Positions 52,381-60,955 of a stretch of DNA of 64,000 nt are shown here, one piece after another; the stretch's first letter is position 1; each line of letters starts with the position of its first letter. The DNA lies in contig CAYGDW010000001.1 in the NCBI GenBank assembly GCA_964348755.1, positions 57,961 to 121,960 on the forward strand, written 5' to 3'. Under the pieces are notes generated by a model. That model searched no databases. It worked only from the letters and a program-made list of their open reading frames with translations, and was not told the origin of the DNA. The translations under genes and the position numbers were made by a program. Source of the stretch: UBA7960 sp964348755. GTDB taxonomy: Bacteria; Bacteroidota; Bacteroidia; Bacteroidales; UBA7960.

Positions 52381-53079
52381 ATGATTCAAACCGTGGATCT
52401 AACAAAAGTATTTCGCACCGAGGAAGTTGATACTACAGCCCTAAACCAGGTTTCGTTCGAAATTAAAGCAGGCGAATTTGTTGCAATTATGGGGCCTTCG
52501 GGCTGCGGAAAATCAACCCTTTTGAACATTTTAGGCCTGCTCGACAACCCCACTTCGGGGCAATACTATTTTCTGGGAAATGAGGTTTCTAAATTCCGCG
52601 AGAAACAACGTGCAAACCTTCGCAAACGCAATATTGGTTTTGTATTCCAGAATTTTAACCTGATTGATGAACTCAGTGTTTTTGAAAACGTAGAACTGCC
52701 TCTGATTTATCTGGGCTACAACTCCGGACAGAGGAAAAAACGCGTGGAGGAGGTGCTTGAACAAATGCAGATTATGCATCGCCGAAACCACTTTCCTTTG
52801 CAACTCTCGGGGGGGCAACAGCAAAGGGTGGCTGTAGGCCGTGCCGTGGTAGCCAAACCAAACCTAATTCTTGCCGACGAACCAACCGGAAACCTCGATT
52901 CGACCCATGGCGACGAGGTAATGAACTTGCTCGAATCGCTCAATAAAAATGGTACTACAATAATTATGGTTACCCATTCGCAACGCGATGCTTCCTTCGC
53001 AATGCGAATCGTTCGCCTGTTTGACGGGCAGATTGTAACCGAAGACAAAACCACCGCATTTGTTTTTACAACAAGATAA
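52381..53079 (+). CDS. ABC transporter ATP-binding protein (LolD/MacB-like)
   Basis: 232 residues from ATG 52381. An ATG 57 nt upstream would add 19 residues; the family starts MIQTVDLTKVF, so the later one is preferred. Walker A GPSGCGKST near 41, signature LSGGQQQRVAVGRA near 142, Walker B LILADEPTGNLD. The type is that of lipoprotein- or macrolide-type exporters (FtsE/LolD/MacB). No permease gene is adjacent; the LolC/E-like permease at 16.8 kb may or may not be its partner. Confidence 0.92.
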   Translation: MIQTVDLTKVFRTEEVDTTALNQVSFEIKAGEFVAIMGPSGCGKSTLLNILGLLDNPTSGQYYFLGNEVSKFREKQRANLRKRNIGFVFQNFNLIDELSVFENVELPLIYLGYNSGQRKKRVEEVLEQMQIMHRRNHFPLQLSGGQQQRVAVGRAVVAKPNLILADEPTGNLDSTHGDEVMNLLESLNKNGTTIIMVTHSQRDASFAMRIVRLFDGQIVTEDKTTAFVFTTR

Positions 53080-53165
53080 ACTTTGTATTTTCTCAGCCCA
53101 TGTTTGCTGTTATTGCATGATGGCCTGAGTCTTGGCAGGAATCCAATAGGTGCCTTCATTTTTCT

Positions 53166-53173
53166 TATCTTTG
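53166..53173 (+). promoter_or_regulatory. -7 box for the hemerythrin-regulator pair
   Basis: TATCTTTG matches TAnnTTTG; 19 nt before ATG 53192. No -33 TTG at standard spacing. Confidence 0.4.
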
Positions 53174-53191
53174 TATTCGAATAAGGAAATC

Positions 53192-53902
53192 ATGAATGAA
53201 AATGCAATAACCGGAGCCATGAAGATGGCCGACCTGGTGGAATCGGACCCACGAAGTATGGTGCTGATAACCCGATTTGGTATAGACCTGGGTTTCGGCG
53301 ACAAAACCATTAGCAAAATTTGTTTTGAAAAAGGAATTCAGACTGAGTTCTTTTTATTGATGGTCAACGTTTTTCTCAATCCCCTATATTTTCCTGATAA
53401 AAAACTAAAAAATGTAGATGTAAAGCTGCTTCTTACATACCTTGCCAACTCTCACGAATACTACACCCGCGAAAAAATTCCGCTTATACAGTCACTTTTC
53501 AGCACATTTCTCCACAGAATGGATCATCCGGCCAGGGTTCAGCTCGAGCGGTTCTTTAGCGAATACATTGAGGAGGTGATAGAACACATTGAATATGAAG
53601 AAAAGGTAGCTTTCCCATATATCAAGGAACTTGTATCTGGCGAAAAGGATCCTCAAATAATGGGCAAAAGCAGGGATTATGGAATCAGCGTGTTCGAAGA
53701 ACGGCACACCAACATTGAAGACAAGCTTTCTGACCTGAAAAACCTACTAATCAAATACTTCCCTCCTTCCTCTGATAGGTTTCTTCGAATTCGCATAATT
53801 AAAGAACTTATCGACCTGGAGCAAGACCTGGCCAACCATGCCCGCCTCGAAGACCAGGTCCTTATTCCTGTAGTTGAGCAGCTCGAAAAAAAAATTAACT
53901 GA
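53192..53902 (+). CDS. Hemerythrin-domain protein (RIC/YtfE-like)
   Basis: 236 residues from ATG 53192. The C-terminal domain keeps the di-iron ligands expected of RIC-type hemerythrins: H88 (NSHEYY), H132 and E136 (EHIEYEE), H172 (ERHTNI), H216 and E220 (NHARLED). The N-terminal ~55 residues recall the ScdA/RIC domain but the Cys-Cys pair usually found in HGIDFCCGG is replaced by GIDLGFGDKT, so cluster-repair or glutathione-linked activity may be altered. Binding of O2 or NO is inferred from the family. It precedes a LuxR regulator by six nt, which suggests they act together. Confidence 0.82.
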   Translation: MNENAITGAMKMADLVESDPRSMVLITRFGIDLGFGDKTISKICFEKGIQTEFFLLMVNVFLNPLYFPDKKLKNVDVKLLLTYLANSHEYYTREKIPLIQSLFSTFLHRMDHPARVQLERFFSEYIEEVIEHIEYEEKVAFPYIKELVSGEKDPQIMGKSRDYGISVFEERHTNIEDKLSDLKNLLIKYFPPSSDRFLRIRIIKELIDLEQDLANHARLEDQVLIPVVEQLEKKIN

Positions 53903-53908
53903 TAATCC

Positions 53909-54493
53909 ATGCCTGCAAACGCTTTGATAGCCGAGCACTCCGAAATAATCCGCAAGGGCATGGTGCACCTTCTCGAAACCAGCGGTTTGTTTTCAACTGT
54001 AAACGAGGCCCCTTGCCAGGCAAGCCTTTTCGATCAGGTAAAAAAACACAAACCAGATATTTTGTTTGTAACCCCAGGCATGATTGATGGGTTTTTTTTC
54101 GAAAAGCTTAAAAGCCACCCGGAAATAAAGGTAAAGGTTGCGGCACTGGTTTATAGCCTTTTTGATGAGAACACCCTGAAGCACTTTGACGAGGTTTTCC
54201 AGATTTACGATTCGAGGCCCAAAATACTGCGCAAGATCAATTTGCTGCTAAAAGAGCGAACTCGCGAAGAATCTTTGCCCGATATGAGCCTGACTGTTCG
54301 GGAAATAGATGTGCTGAAACTGCTGGTGCGGGGCCATAGCAACAAGGAAATATCAACGGCCCTTTTTATAAGCACACATACGGTAATATCACATCGCAAG
54401 AACATTACACACAAACTCAACATTAAATCGGTGGCAGGGCTTACCGTTTACGCCATGCTCAATGGCATTATAAGCATAGAAGAGCTGGATTAG
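53909..54493 (+). CDS. LuxR/NarL-type regulator with degenerate receiver
   Basis: 194 residues. The last 65 form a LuxR-type helix-turn-helix (LTVREIDVLKLLVRGHSNKE, then ISTALFISTHTVISHRKNI and HKLNIKS). The N-terminal ~120 residues match a response-regulator receiver in layout but not in chemistry. The acidic pocket is E9-H10 instead of Asp-Asp, and the phospho-acceptor position after PDILFV is T55 instead of Asp. So phosphorylation by a histidine kinase is unlikely; a ligand or the hemerythrin partner may set its activity. Six nt after the hemerythrin gene. Confidence 0.82.
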   Translation: MPANALIAEHSEIIRKGMVHLLETSGLFSTVNEAPCQASLFDQVKKHKPDILFVTPGMIDGFFFEKLKSHPEIKVKVAALVYSLFDENTLKHFDEVFQIYDSRPKILRKINLLLKERTREESLPDMSLTVREIDVLKLLVRGHSNKEISTALFISTHTVISHRKNITHKLNIKSVAGLTVYAMLNGIISIEELD

Positions 54494-54545
54494 CCCGGTT
54501 TAAGCATTCAGGCTCTTTCAAAACTAATAGGCGGCCTAATCTGGC

Positions 54546-54553
54546 TATTTTTG
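54546..54553 (+). promoter_or_regulatory. -7 box for the MFS gene
   Basis: TATTTTTG matches TAnnTTTG, 31 nt before ATG 54584; no -33 TTG at standard spacing. Confidence 0.4.
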
Positions 54554-54583
54554 TAAGTTTGTGCATTGTTTCAAATCAGGATT

Positions 54584-55855
54584 ATGCTGTTTTTTCGCGG
54601 CATTCACTTTATTAGCCCCGGTTCAATCCGCCATATTTTCCGTGGGTTGAAATACCGCAATTACCGCTACTATTTTTGGGGGCAAAGTATTTCGTTGATA
54701 GGCACCTGGGTGCAAAACATTGCCATGAGCTGGCTGGTTTACCGCCTGACTGGCTCAGCCTTATTGCTGGGGTCGGTGGTGTTTGCCCTTCAAATCCCTT
54801 CGCTTTTCATTACTCCCTTTGCGGGCGTGCTGGCCGACCGCTGGAGCCGGCGACGAATTATAACAATTACCCAGGGCCTTGCCATGGTTGTGGCTTTTGT
54901 GCTGGCCTGGCTTGTTCTTACCGATCGTATTACTATTGCCTGGATACTTGGTATGGCTATTACCAACGGGGTTATTTTGGCCTTCGACACCCCTTTCAGG
55001 CAAGCCTTTGTGCCCGACATAATAACCGAACCCGACGACCTTGGCAATGCCATCGCTCTCAACTCGACGCTTTACAACCTGGCCAGGTTCATTGGCCCTC
55101 CCATTGGAGGGTTGCTGATTACTCTGGTGGGCGAAGGCTGGTGCTTTTTTATCAATGGAATTAGTTTTATTGCCGTTATTGCAGGCTTGTTTGCAATTCG
55201 TATTGACAGGGTTTTAAGGAGGCCGCAGGATGGCTCTATTATTCAGCAACTTGTTGAAGGTCTGAGGTATGCGTGGCAAATACGCGCACTAAGATATCTT
55301 TTGTTGCTTCTTTTGTTCAGTGGTCTTTTTGGTTTGCCTTTTCAGGCACTTCTGCCCCTTTTTGCTGCCAACATTCTTAAAGGCGATGCACAACTGCTTG
55401 GATTCCTTACGGGGGCTTTGGGGATGGGGGCTTTGGCAGGGGCTTTGTTCCTGGCCTCTCAAAAAGAACTGATTCGAGTACCAGCATTGACTTTTCGAAC
55501 TGCAACAATATTTGCATGCGGGTTGGCTGTTTTTTCCATTTCGCCAATTAAAGCAGTTTCAATGCTGGCGTTGGTTGTAACAGGCTTTGGCATGGTGGTT
55601 CACTTCAATGCCACCAACACCCTGCTGCAGAGCATTGCCGACGCCGACAAACGCGGCCGAATAGTGTCGCTTTACAGCCTCAGCTTTATGGGCATTACCC
55701 CATTGGGAAGCTTGGCTGCCGGCGCATTGGCCGACTTTATCGGGGTGCCGCTTACCGTTTTCGTATTTTCGATCATCTGCCTTATCTCGGCATTGGTCTT
55801 TGGCAAAAGAGTCAAAACCGTTATGATAAGCCTCGCACGAAAAACCCTTAATTGA
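54584..55855 (+). CDS. MFS transporter, EntS/DUF894-like
   Basis: 423 residues from ATG 54584; the TTG 18 nt upstream is less likely. Twelve membrane segments, with the first loop GQSISLIGTWVQNIAMSWLVYRL, the MFS loop motif GVLADRWSRRRII near 86, the central loop, and ADIFGVPL-like LADFIGVPL at the end. This pattern belongs to the enterobactin-exporter-like group, which moves siderophores, drugs or unidentified small molecules. No siderophore synthesis genes nearby. Its stop lies 4 nt from the end of the convergent methyltransferase gene. Confidence 0.88.
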   Translation: MLFFRGIHFISPGSIRHIFRGLKYRNYRYYFWGQSISLIGTWVQNIAMSWLVYRLTGSALLLGSVVFALQIPSLFITPFAGVLADRWSRRRIITITQGLAMVVAFVLAWLVLTDRITIAWILGMAITNGVILAFDTPFRQAFVPDIITEPDDLGNAIALNSTLYNLARFIGPPIGGLLITLVGEGWCFFINGISFIAVIAGLFAIRIDRVLRRPQDGSIIQQLVEGLRYAWQIRALRYLLLLLLFSGLFGLPFQALLPLFAANILKGDAQLLGFLTGALGMGALAGALFLASQKELIRVPALTFRTATIFACGLAVFSISPIKAVSMLALVVTGFGMVVHFNATNTLLQSIADADKRGRIVSLYSLSFMGITPLGSLAAGALADFIGVPLTVFVFSIICLISALVFGKRVKTVMISLARKTLN

Positions 55856-55859
55856 TTGC

Positions 55860-56564
55860 CTACTTAAGCCCGTTGTGATATTTTTTGAGGTAAAATTTGC
55901 AGAACGAATGAAACAGGTTCAGGTCGTCCTTGCCGAGCAACATTAGGCGCTCCATTATTCGTGGGTAAATATTTACATTGGCATCCATGCCCACATCGGC
56001 AAGAACCTGAGCAGCTTTTTGTCTTACCACCTGCAACTCATCTTTCACGGCAGTCCTTGTCTTTTTTCTTGCATACACAAGGTTTAATTTCGATAGATAA
56101 ACGGCATACACCATTACCGCCTGTGCAAGGTTCAACGAAGGGTGTTTTCGTATCATTGGTATGGTTGACAACAAGTCGCACAATGCCAGGTCTTCGTTCG
56201 AAAGGCCCGACTCTTCCGAGCCAAAGGCAACGCCAACCTTTTGTACCGTATTGCCCTTTGCCATTATAATTTCAGGGAGGTTTTCAACAAGATGATATTC
56301 CTGTGCCACGTTTCGTTTTTTGGCGGCTGAGCCAATGAGCAGGGAAATGTCGTGGCGCGCCGCTTCAAGGCTGTCATAAACCACAGCATTTTCAAGTATT
56401 TCGTTAGAACTGTGGGCTGTTATTCTGGCTCTTTCGCCCAAATGATTACACTTTGGGCAAACAAGCCTCAAGGCCGAAAAACCCATGGTCTTTAGGGCGC
56501 GGGCAGCAGCCCCAACATTCTCTTCGCGGGAAGGCAACACAAGTATAAATACTATTTCGTGCAT
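55860..56564 (-). CDS. TrmJ/TrmH-family RNA 2'-O-methyltransferase (SPOUT)
   Basis: 234 residues from ATG 56564-56562; an extension of 19 residues upstream is rejected since the fold begins HEIVFILVLPSREENVGAAARALKTMGF, read in parts. The trefoil-knot motifs appear as GVAFGSEESGLSNEDL (motif 2) and IPMIRKHPSLNLAQAVMVYAVYLSK (motif 3). It resembles TrmJ, which methylates ribose at tRNA position 32, in the segment after motif 1; the extra C-terminal helical tail fits. Final substrate assignment is not certain. Confidence 0.85.
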   Translation of the reverse strand: MHEIVFILVLPSREENVGAAARALKTMGFSALRLVCPKCNHLGERARITAHSSNEILENAVVYDSLEAARHDISLLIGSAAKKRNVAQEYHLVENLPEIIMAKGNTVQKVGVAFGSEESGLSNEDLALCDLLSTIPMIRKHPSLNLAQAVMVYAVYLSKLNLVYARKKTRTAVKDELQVVRQKAAQVLADVGMDANVNIYPRIMERLMLLGKDDLNLFHSFCKFYLKKYHNGLK

Positions 56565-56629
56565 ATATTTTAAAAGCGAACAAACACGAGTGTTGAACCA
56601 AGAACCTTTACAAGGCAGCATTCGGGCAC

Positions 56630-58756
56630 TTAAAGCTTAAGTAACTTGCCAATAAGATTAAGATTTGCCCCTGTAATTTTTATCACATAAATACCTGCAA
56701 CAAGCTCCGACACATCAATCCTGGTATGATAAGCGTCGGGTTGCGTTATTTCCATTTCGCGGCTTAACATAAGTTGCGCGTTCATATTATACACCTCAAC
56801 TTTTATTTTGCCGGGGGGTGCATTCAGCTCCAACAACAACCAGTTTGCAACCGGCTGTGGATAAAGGCGGTATCCGGGCTCGGTTGGCAGCACAAAACGA
56901 GCTGTGGCTTGTGTGTTTGCCTGAATATTTATGATTGGCTCCGGGTTTGCGAGCAATTGCCCGTTTATTTCCCAATTTACAAATTGCCAGCCTGGGTTGG
57001 GAATGGCCCTTAGGCTTACGTAGCTTCCCTGGCTAAAGAAGTGTTCGCCGGAGGCGGGTACTGTGGTTCCAAGGCCTTTGGCGGAAACCTGAAAGGAAAC
57101 AAGGGTGGTGGCTTGGGAAGTTATGCCATCTGAATACAATCCCGAAGTATTTCTCGACCAAATTTTGTAATGGTAGGTTGTTACAAAACCAAGTTGCTTG
57201 TGAGTCAGCTCTTCTGCTTTTCCAAAATATAGCACCTGCCCGCCTCCGGCAATGGTTTGCCCGGGGCTATAACCCCCATGAGGTATGCCAAAGGTTGGGT
57301 TTAAGTTGTAAGCCAACAAAACAGGGTTTTGTATTTCATTGAGGTTCCAAGATAGTATTATTTCGGATGTATTGATTGGGGTTGCAGCAAAATTTCGGGC
57401 TTCTTTTACTCCTTCGAGCGGATCAAAACCAGGAATGGCCTCCGGATTTGTACCCAGGGGGTCGAGCCAGTCGCTCAGTCTTGTTTGTGGCGTTCCCCCG
57501 CCTGTCCACGATACATCAAAGCGGCCATAATAGTCGGGCGCATTATTGCCGCATGTAGCCAGCCCACCTTGCAGTTGGCCAATTATTCTTCCCCTGCTGT
57601 CGAACAGGGGCGAACCTGATGATCCGCCCTCGGTGGTTGTTCCGCCACTCCAGGTTATGTACCAATGGGTAGTGCCTGAGCCAGGCCCCCCGGCATAAGC
57701 TGAGCTGGTTACCCCCTGCTCGGCAAAACTGAACTTTTTTATGTCGCCGCGTGGGTGGTGTATTCCGGCAATGATTTCGGATAGGGTGCTTTGCCGGGTA
57801 CGATTCCAGCCGGCAAAAAACGGATTGACATTAACAGGCAGTGGGTTTGCAAATTCGAGCAGCCAAAAATCGGTGGTTGGGTGCCGTGCCAGGCTAATTA
57901 GCCCCCCTACCGACTCATAGCCTGGGGCTGAGGCTGGGTTTGAACAGGTGGCACTTTGCCAGTTAAACCAAACTATAAGCGTGCCCGGGTTCGCAAAGCA
58001 ATGGTCGGCGCTAAGAAATAATGGACGCCCATCGTTTGCGGTATTGTTAATGAGAGCCCCGGTACACCAGGCCGTGCCATTGCGAAGAATAAGCCCTACA
58101 GAGCGTACCTGATCGGCCCAGCCTTCGGCCTGGGGGCAGGCTACATTGAGGTTGCACAACCCTGAACTCCCAAAGTTTTTTAAAAACAAGAGCGGATTGC
58201 GGTAGGCATGGTTTAAACTCTCAATTTGAAGCTCGCCCTTAAAAGTAGCCCAATATGGCTCGAAATACTCAACCACCAACTCATCCCCCTCAATAAGGGT
58301 GGTGGCAAAATAATGATCGGGCTGGTTGTTGTGATTGGTAAAGGCGCCAATTACTCCCGATCGGTCGGTTTTATAAATATAAAGCTGAGCCCCTTGGGGC
58401 AAAATATATCTTTTGAAAGTAAGGCTCAGGGCAAAAGCTCCGGGCGATTTTATGCCAAGTCGCCAAATTTTATCTCCATTGTCTGCAACATACCACGACC
58501 CGGAGTTGGTCAGGTTTAAATCAACCGGAATGGAATGGCCAAACCGCCACGGTATGTTTTTTATGGTGTCAAACATCATGTCCTCGGCTAACAGCACAGC
58601 TGTATCGACCGGCGCCATAACCTCAAAGGCCAGGCCCTGCTTTGTAGTGACCCGCGAAAAAGATGGCGGCAGACCTGGTTGGCTAACCTGAGCAAATGCT
58701 GATAAAACTGGTAGAAATAAACCCAGCCAAAAAATGGCCAATCTCTTTATCAGCAT
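56630..58756 (-). CDS. Secreted trypsin/lysyl-endopeptidase-like serine protease, probable T9SS cargo
   Basis: 708 residues. Signal peptide MLIKRLAIFWLGLFLPVLSAFAQ. A propeptide-like part to about 190 leads to an S1-type catalytic domain, with H about 251 in SADHCF, D about 295 in TTDFWLLEF and S about 378 in GGSSGSPLFD. This order and spacing are those of bacterial lysyl endopeptidases. A fibronectin/Ig-like part follows (ARNFAATPINTSEIILSWNL) and a repeat-like beta region. The end (YRLYPQPVANWLLLEL, then LVAGIYVIKI) is the T9SS type-A sorting domain pattern. So it should be exported by GldKLMN and anchored at the surface. The Asp/His/Ser set looks complete. Confidence 0.86.
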   Translation of the reverse strand: MLIKRLAIFWLGLFLPVLSAFAQVSQPGLPPSFSRVTTKQGLAFEVMAPVDTAVLLAEDMMFDTIKNIPWRFGHSIPVDLNLTNSGSWYVADNGDKIWRLGIKSPGAFALSLTFKRYILPQGAQLYIYKTDRSGVIGAFTNHNNQPDHYFATTLIEGDELVVEYFEPYWATFKGELQIESLNHAYRNPLLFLKNFGSSGLCNLNVACPQAEGWADQVRSVGLILRNGTAWCTGALINNTANDGRPLFLSADHCFANPGTLIVWFNWQSATCSNPASAPGYESVGGLISLARHPTTDFWLLEFANPLPVNVNPFFAGWNRTRQSTLSEIIAGIHHPRGDIKKFSFAEQGVTSSAYAGGPGSGTTHWYITWSGGTTTEGGSSGSPLFDSRGRIIGQLQGGLATCGNNAPDYYGRFDVSWTGGGTPQTRLSDWLDPLGTNPEAIPGFDPLEGVKEARNFAATPINTSEIILSWNLNEIQNPVLLAYNLNPTFGIPHGGYSPGQTIAGGGQVLYFGKAEELTHKQLGFVTTYHYKIWSRNTSGLYSDGITSQATTLVSFQVSAKGLGTTVPASGEHFFSQGSYVSLRAIPNPGWQFVNWEINGQLLANPEPIINIQANTQATARFVLPTEPGYRLYPQPVANWLLLELNAPPGKIKVEVYNMNAQLMLSREMEITQPDAYHTRIDVSELVAGIYVIKITGANLNLIGKLLKL

Positions 58757-58859
58757 AACCCAAATTTTTAACCTGAATAAATTTGCGAAGAAAGGAATAC
58801 CCTTTTTTTGGTAAAAGTAAAAAAAGCGGCTGAAAACACGGCCTTGAACGGGAATTTTA

Positions 58860-59600
58860 TTAACGACTTATTACAAGTTTTCGTGTTAGGACAACTTGTT
58901 CGTTTACCAAAAAAGAATACAGGTAAACGCCATTACTCAATGAGTTTGTTTCAACCCTTATGCGGCTTCCTGTCGGGGGCAGGGGAACCTCCATAACTAC
59001 TGTTCCTGTAAGGTTTCTAACAACCAGGCGTGCGCTGCGGGCATCGAGGGGCAATGAATAGTCGAAAATGGTAAAATCGCGGGCTGGGTTCGGACGCGGA
59101 TCCGAAATACGCGAAGGGATGGCCTCAGAAGCATTGGCCGAAAACATACCCGAAACAAATTTGACAGTAAGGGTTACTGGCTCGAATAATTCATCGAGGC
59201 TATAAAACTCATAGGTAATTACAGAAGTGCCGCTGCGGCCTTCTGCAAAATATTCAATTAAAAATTCGCCTTTATTTGAGGCCATGTATGCTGGTATAAG
59301 CAGGTAATTTCCCGAAACCCTAATGTCAGAATCTATATATTTATTTACCAACGAAAAGGAGTTTTGAGAGCCCGCAAGTATTTTATCTTCGAGTTTTCTG
59401 ACCAAAACCCTGATTTCGTCCCCTTTATCATTTACAATAAAAAAGTCAGAATGCTCAAAAGGCTTGCGCTGGTCTATATAAACAGTTATGGATTGATTGG
59501 TCAGGTCTTTGCCATTTTTATCTTTAATGGCAATGCCTTGCGAAAACCCGTAAGCTGCAAGTGTCAAACAAATTGAAATGGAAAGTATAATGTGTTTCAT
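58860..59600 (-). CDS. Secreted protein with T9SS-type C-terminal sorting domain
   Basis: 246 residues from ATG 59600-59598; an upstream TTG would add two residues. Signal peptide MKHIILSISICLTLAAYGFSQ. Middle part is beta-rich without recognised domain. The last ~75 residues (RPNPARDFTIFDYSLP, then GVYLYSFLVNEQVVL and RKLVIS) match the type-A sorting domain, so it is likely cargo of the T9SS. Promoter with good fit upstream at 59620-59652. It may be an adhesion or matrix component; nothing further can be said. Confidence 0.78.
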   Translation of the reverse strand: MKHIILSISICLTLAAYGFSQGIAIKDKNGKDLTNQSITVYIDQRKPFEHSDFFIVNDKGDEIRVLVRKLEDKILAGSQNSFSLVNKYIDSDIRVSGNYLLIPAYMASNKGEFLIEYFAEGRSGTSVITYEFYSLDELFEPVTLTVKFVSGMFSANASEAIPSRISDPRPNPARDFTIFDYSLPLDARSARLVVRNLTGTVVMEVPLPPTGSRIRVETNSLSNGVYLYSFLVNEQVVLTRKLVISR

Positions 59601-59619
59601 AATCAAAGCCTTAGTTTTA

Positions 59620-59652
59620 CAAAGTTACTAATACTCAATAAAATTACCTCAA
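59620..59652 (-). promoter_or_regulatory. Bacteroidota-type promoter for the small sorting-domain protein
   Basis: Minus strand: TTG at 59652-59650, a 22-nt spacer and TAACTTTG at 59627-59620, matching TAnnTTTG. It leaves a short leader of about 14 nt before ATG 59600. Confidence 0.5.
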
Positions 59653-59733
59653 TTTGCAGGCCAAATTTTAAGCAATATTCTAAATTTACATAAACTTAAA
59701 GCGGTGGAATACACCTGCATTTTTATGGTTATT

Positions 59734-60480
59734 TTACCTGTAAATCATTTTTCGGGTCATTCCCCCATCGCAAAAGAAATTCTGCCCGGTAATAAAACTA
59801 GCCTTTTCCGAAAGCAGAAACCAGGTCAGATCGGCTATATCTTCGGGTTTTCCAATGCGGCCGGCCGGGTGTTGCAGGTGCTCCTCAGGCGGCCAGTCGG
59901 TTGTTTTTCTCCTGCTTTTTTTCTGCCAGGGCTCGGTGTCTATCCATCCGGGGCTAATGCAGTTTACCCTTACATTGGGCTGCAAGCTCATGGCCAGCGC
60001 GTGCGTTAGGGCAAAAACACCCCCTTTGCTGGCTGAATAAGCCTCAGTGCGCGGTTCCGACATAAATGCCCGGGTGCTGCATAGATTAACAATTACCCCC
60101 TGGTTGGCACGTAAAACAGGGGCAAGGTACCTCGCCGCAAGAAAATACGAATCAAGGTTTACGGCCATCACCCGCCTCCACTCTTCCAGGCTGAGTTCTT
60201 CAACCGGTTTGCTGGCCGAAATGGCGGCATTGTTTACCAGGTATCTTACCTGAACAGATTGTCCAAGGCAGCGGTCAAAGGCCCCCATCAGCGAAGCTTC
60301 CTGACCAACATCACAAACAATGGTCGAAAATTTCTCTCTCGAAGAAACTTCCTCGTAAAAATCATCAAGGGCCTCTCCATCAATATCGAGCACAAAAACA
60401 AATAAGCCCTCCTTAATCAACTTCATCGAAATGGCCTTGCCAATGCCCTGGGCGCCCCCTGTTATGATAGCTGCTTCCAT
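59734..60480 (-). CDS. SDR-family oxidoreductase
   Basis: 248 residues. Classical short-chain dehydrogenase: cofactor loop TGGAQGIGKAI (7-17), NNAAIS near 88, a catalytic Ser in IVNLCSTRAFM, and YSASKGG (Tyr-x3-Lys). D32 after the second strand (VLDIDGEAL) favours NAD+. Ends with FFCDGGMTRKM. Substrate unknown. No neighbouring gene on this strand gives a pathway. Confidence 0.88.
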   Translation of the reverse strand: MEAAIITGGAQGIGKAISMKLIKEGLFVFVLDIDGEALDDFYEEVSSREKFSTIVCDVGQEASLMGAFDRCLGQSVQVRYLVNNAAISASKPVEELSLEEWRRVMAVNLDSYFLAARYLAPVLRANQGVIVNLCSTRAFMSEPRTEAYSASKGGVFALTHALAMSLQPNVRVNCISPGWIDTEPWQKKSRRKTTDWPPEEHLQHPAGRIGKPEDIADLTWFLLSEKASFITGQNFFCDGGMTRKMIYR

Positions 60481-60955
60481 ATTTTTGTAATTTACTTAAA
60501 ATTAACTAAAAACAAACACTTTGGGCCTTAAATAATTAAACAGGACATTTGTCATGTTCAAAAATTTCCAGTGCCTCAACCAATGAAAGAATTAACTCGC
60601 GATAGCCTGGTAAAACAAACGCTTTCGCGGAATATCAAACCCTCTGCAGAGCAAACCCAACTAAATATCCGAAAAAATGCAGTGAATAACATTCTGCCGC
60701 AAAAGTACTACCGGTAATTGCGTCATAACTTTTGAAAATAAGTTCCTAACTTTGACTGATTTGATAAATGAGGTGCATAAAAAATTTCAGAAAGATGAAA
60801 CGAGCATCCCGCCTCAGGCGGGACAACCGAGCTTGCGAGCTCACCGGAGGTAAACAAAGATGAACCGTAGTTCAGCGAAGCTAAAATCCATCATGCGAGT
60901 TCACTCGCCTGAGTCGAGTCACGCTATCCGACCTTAATTTAAAAATTATTTACGG
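60481..60955. other. 475-nt gap with palindromic repeats, no firm gene
   Basis: The left part holds a 44-codon frame from ATG 60583 to TAA 60717 (MKELTRDSLVKQTLS at its start) with no recognisable family; I do not call it a gene. The right part (60799-60908) is repeat-like, described separately. Confidence 0.55.
60799..60908. repeat. Palindrome-rich repeat upstream of the methyltransferase gene
   Basis: Starts with AACGAGCATCCC. Perfect palindrome TCCCGCCT-C-AGGCGGGA at 60807-60823. Weak hairpin GAGCT/AGCTC close behind, then GCGAGT (60895-60900) with ACTCGC (60903-60908). Such stem-loop strings are typical of dispersed intergenic elements in Bacteroidota. Compare the stretch at 63.0-63.7 kb, which begins with a nearly identical string on the other strand. 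Confidence 0.6.

Noticed and set aside
60583..60717. 44-codon frame in the 60.5 kb gap
   Set aside because: No family, no clear promoter or Shine-Dalgarno; length is compatible with chance.
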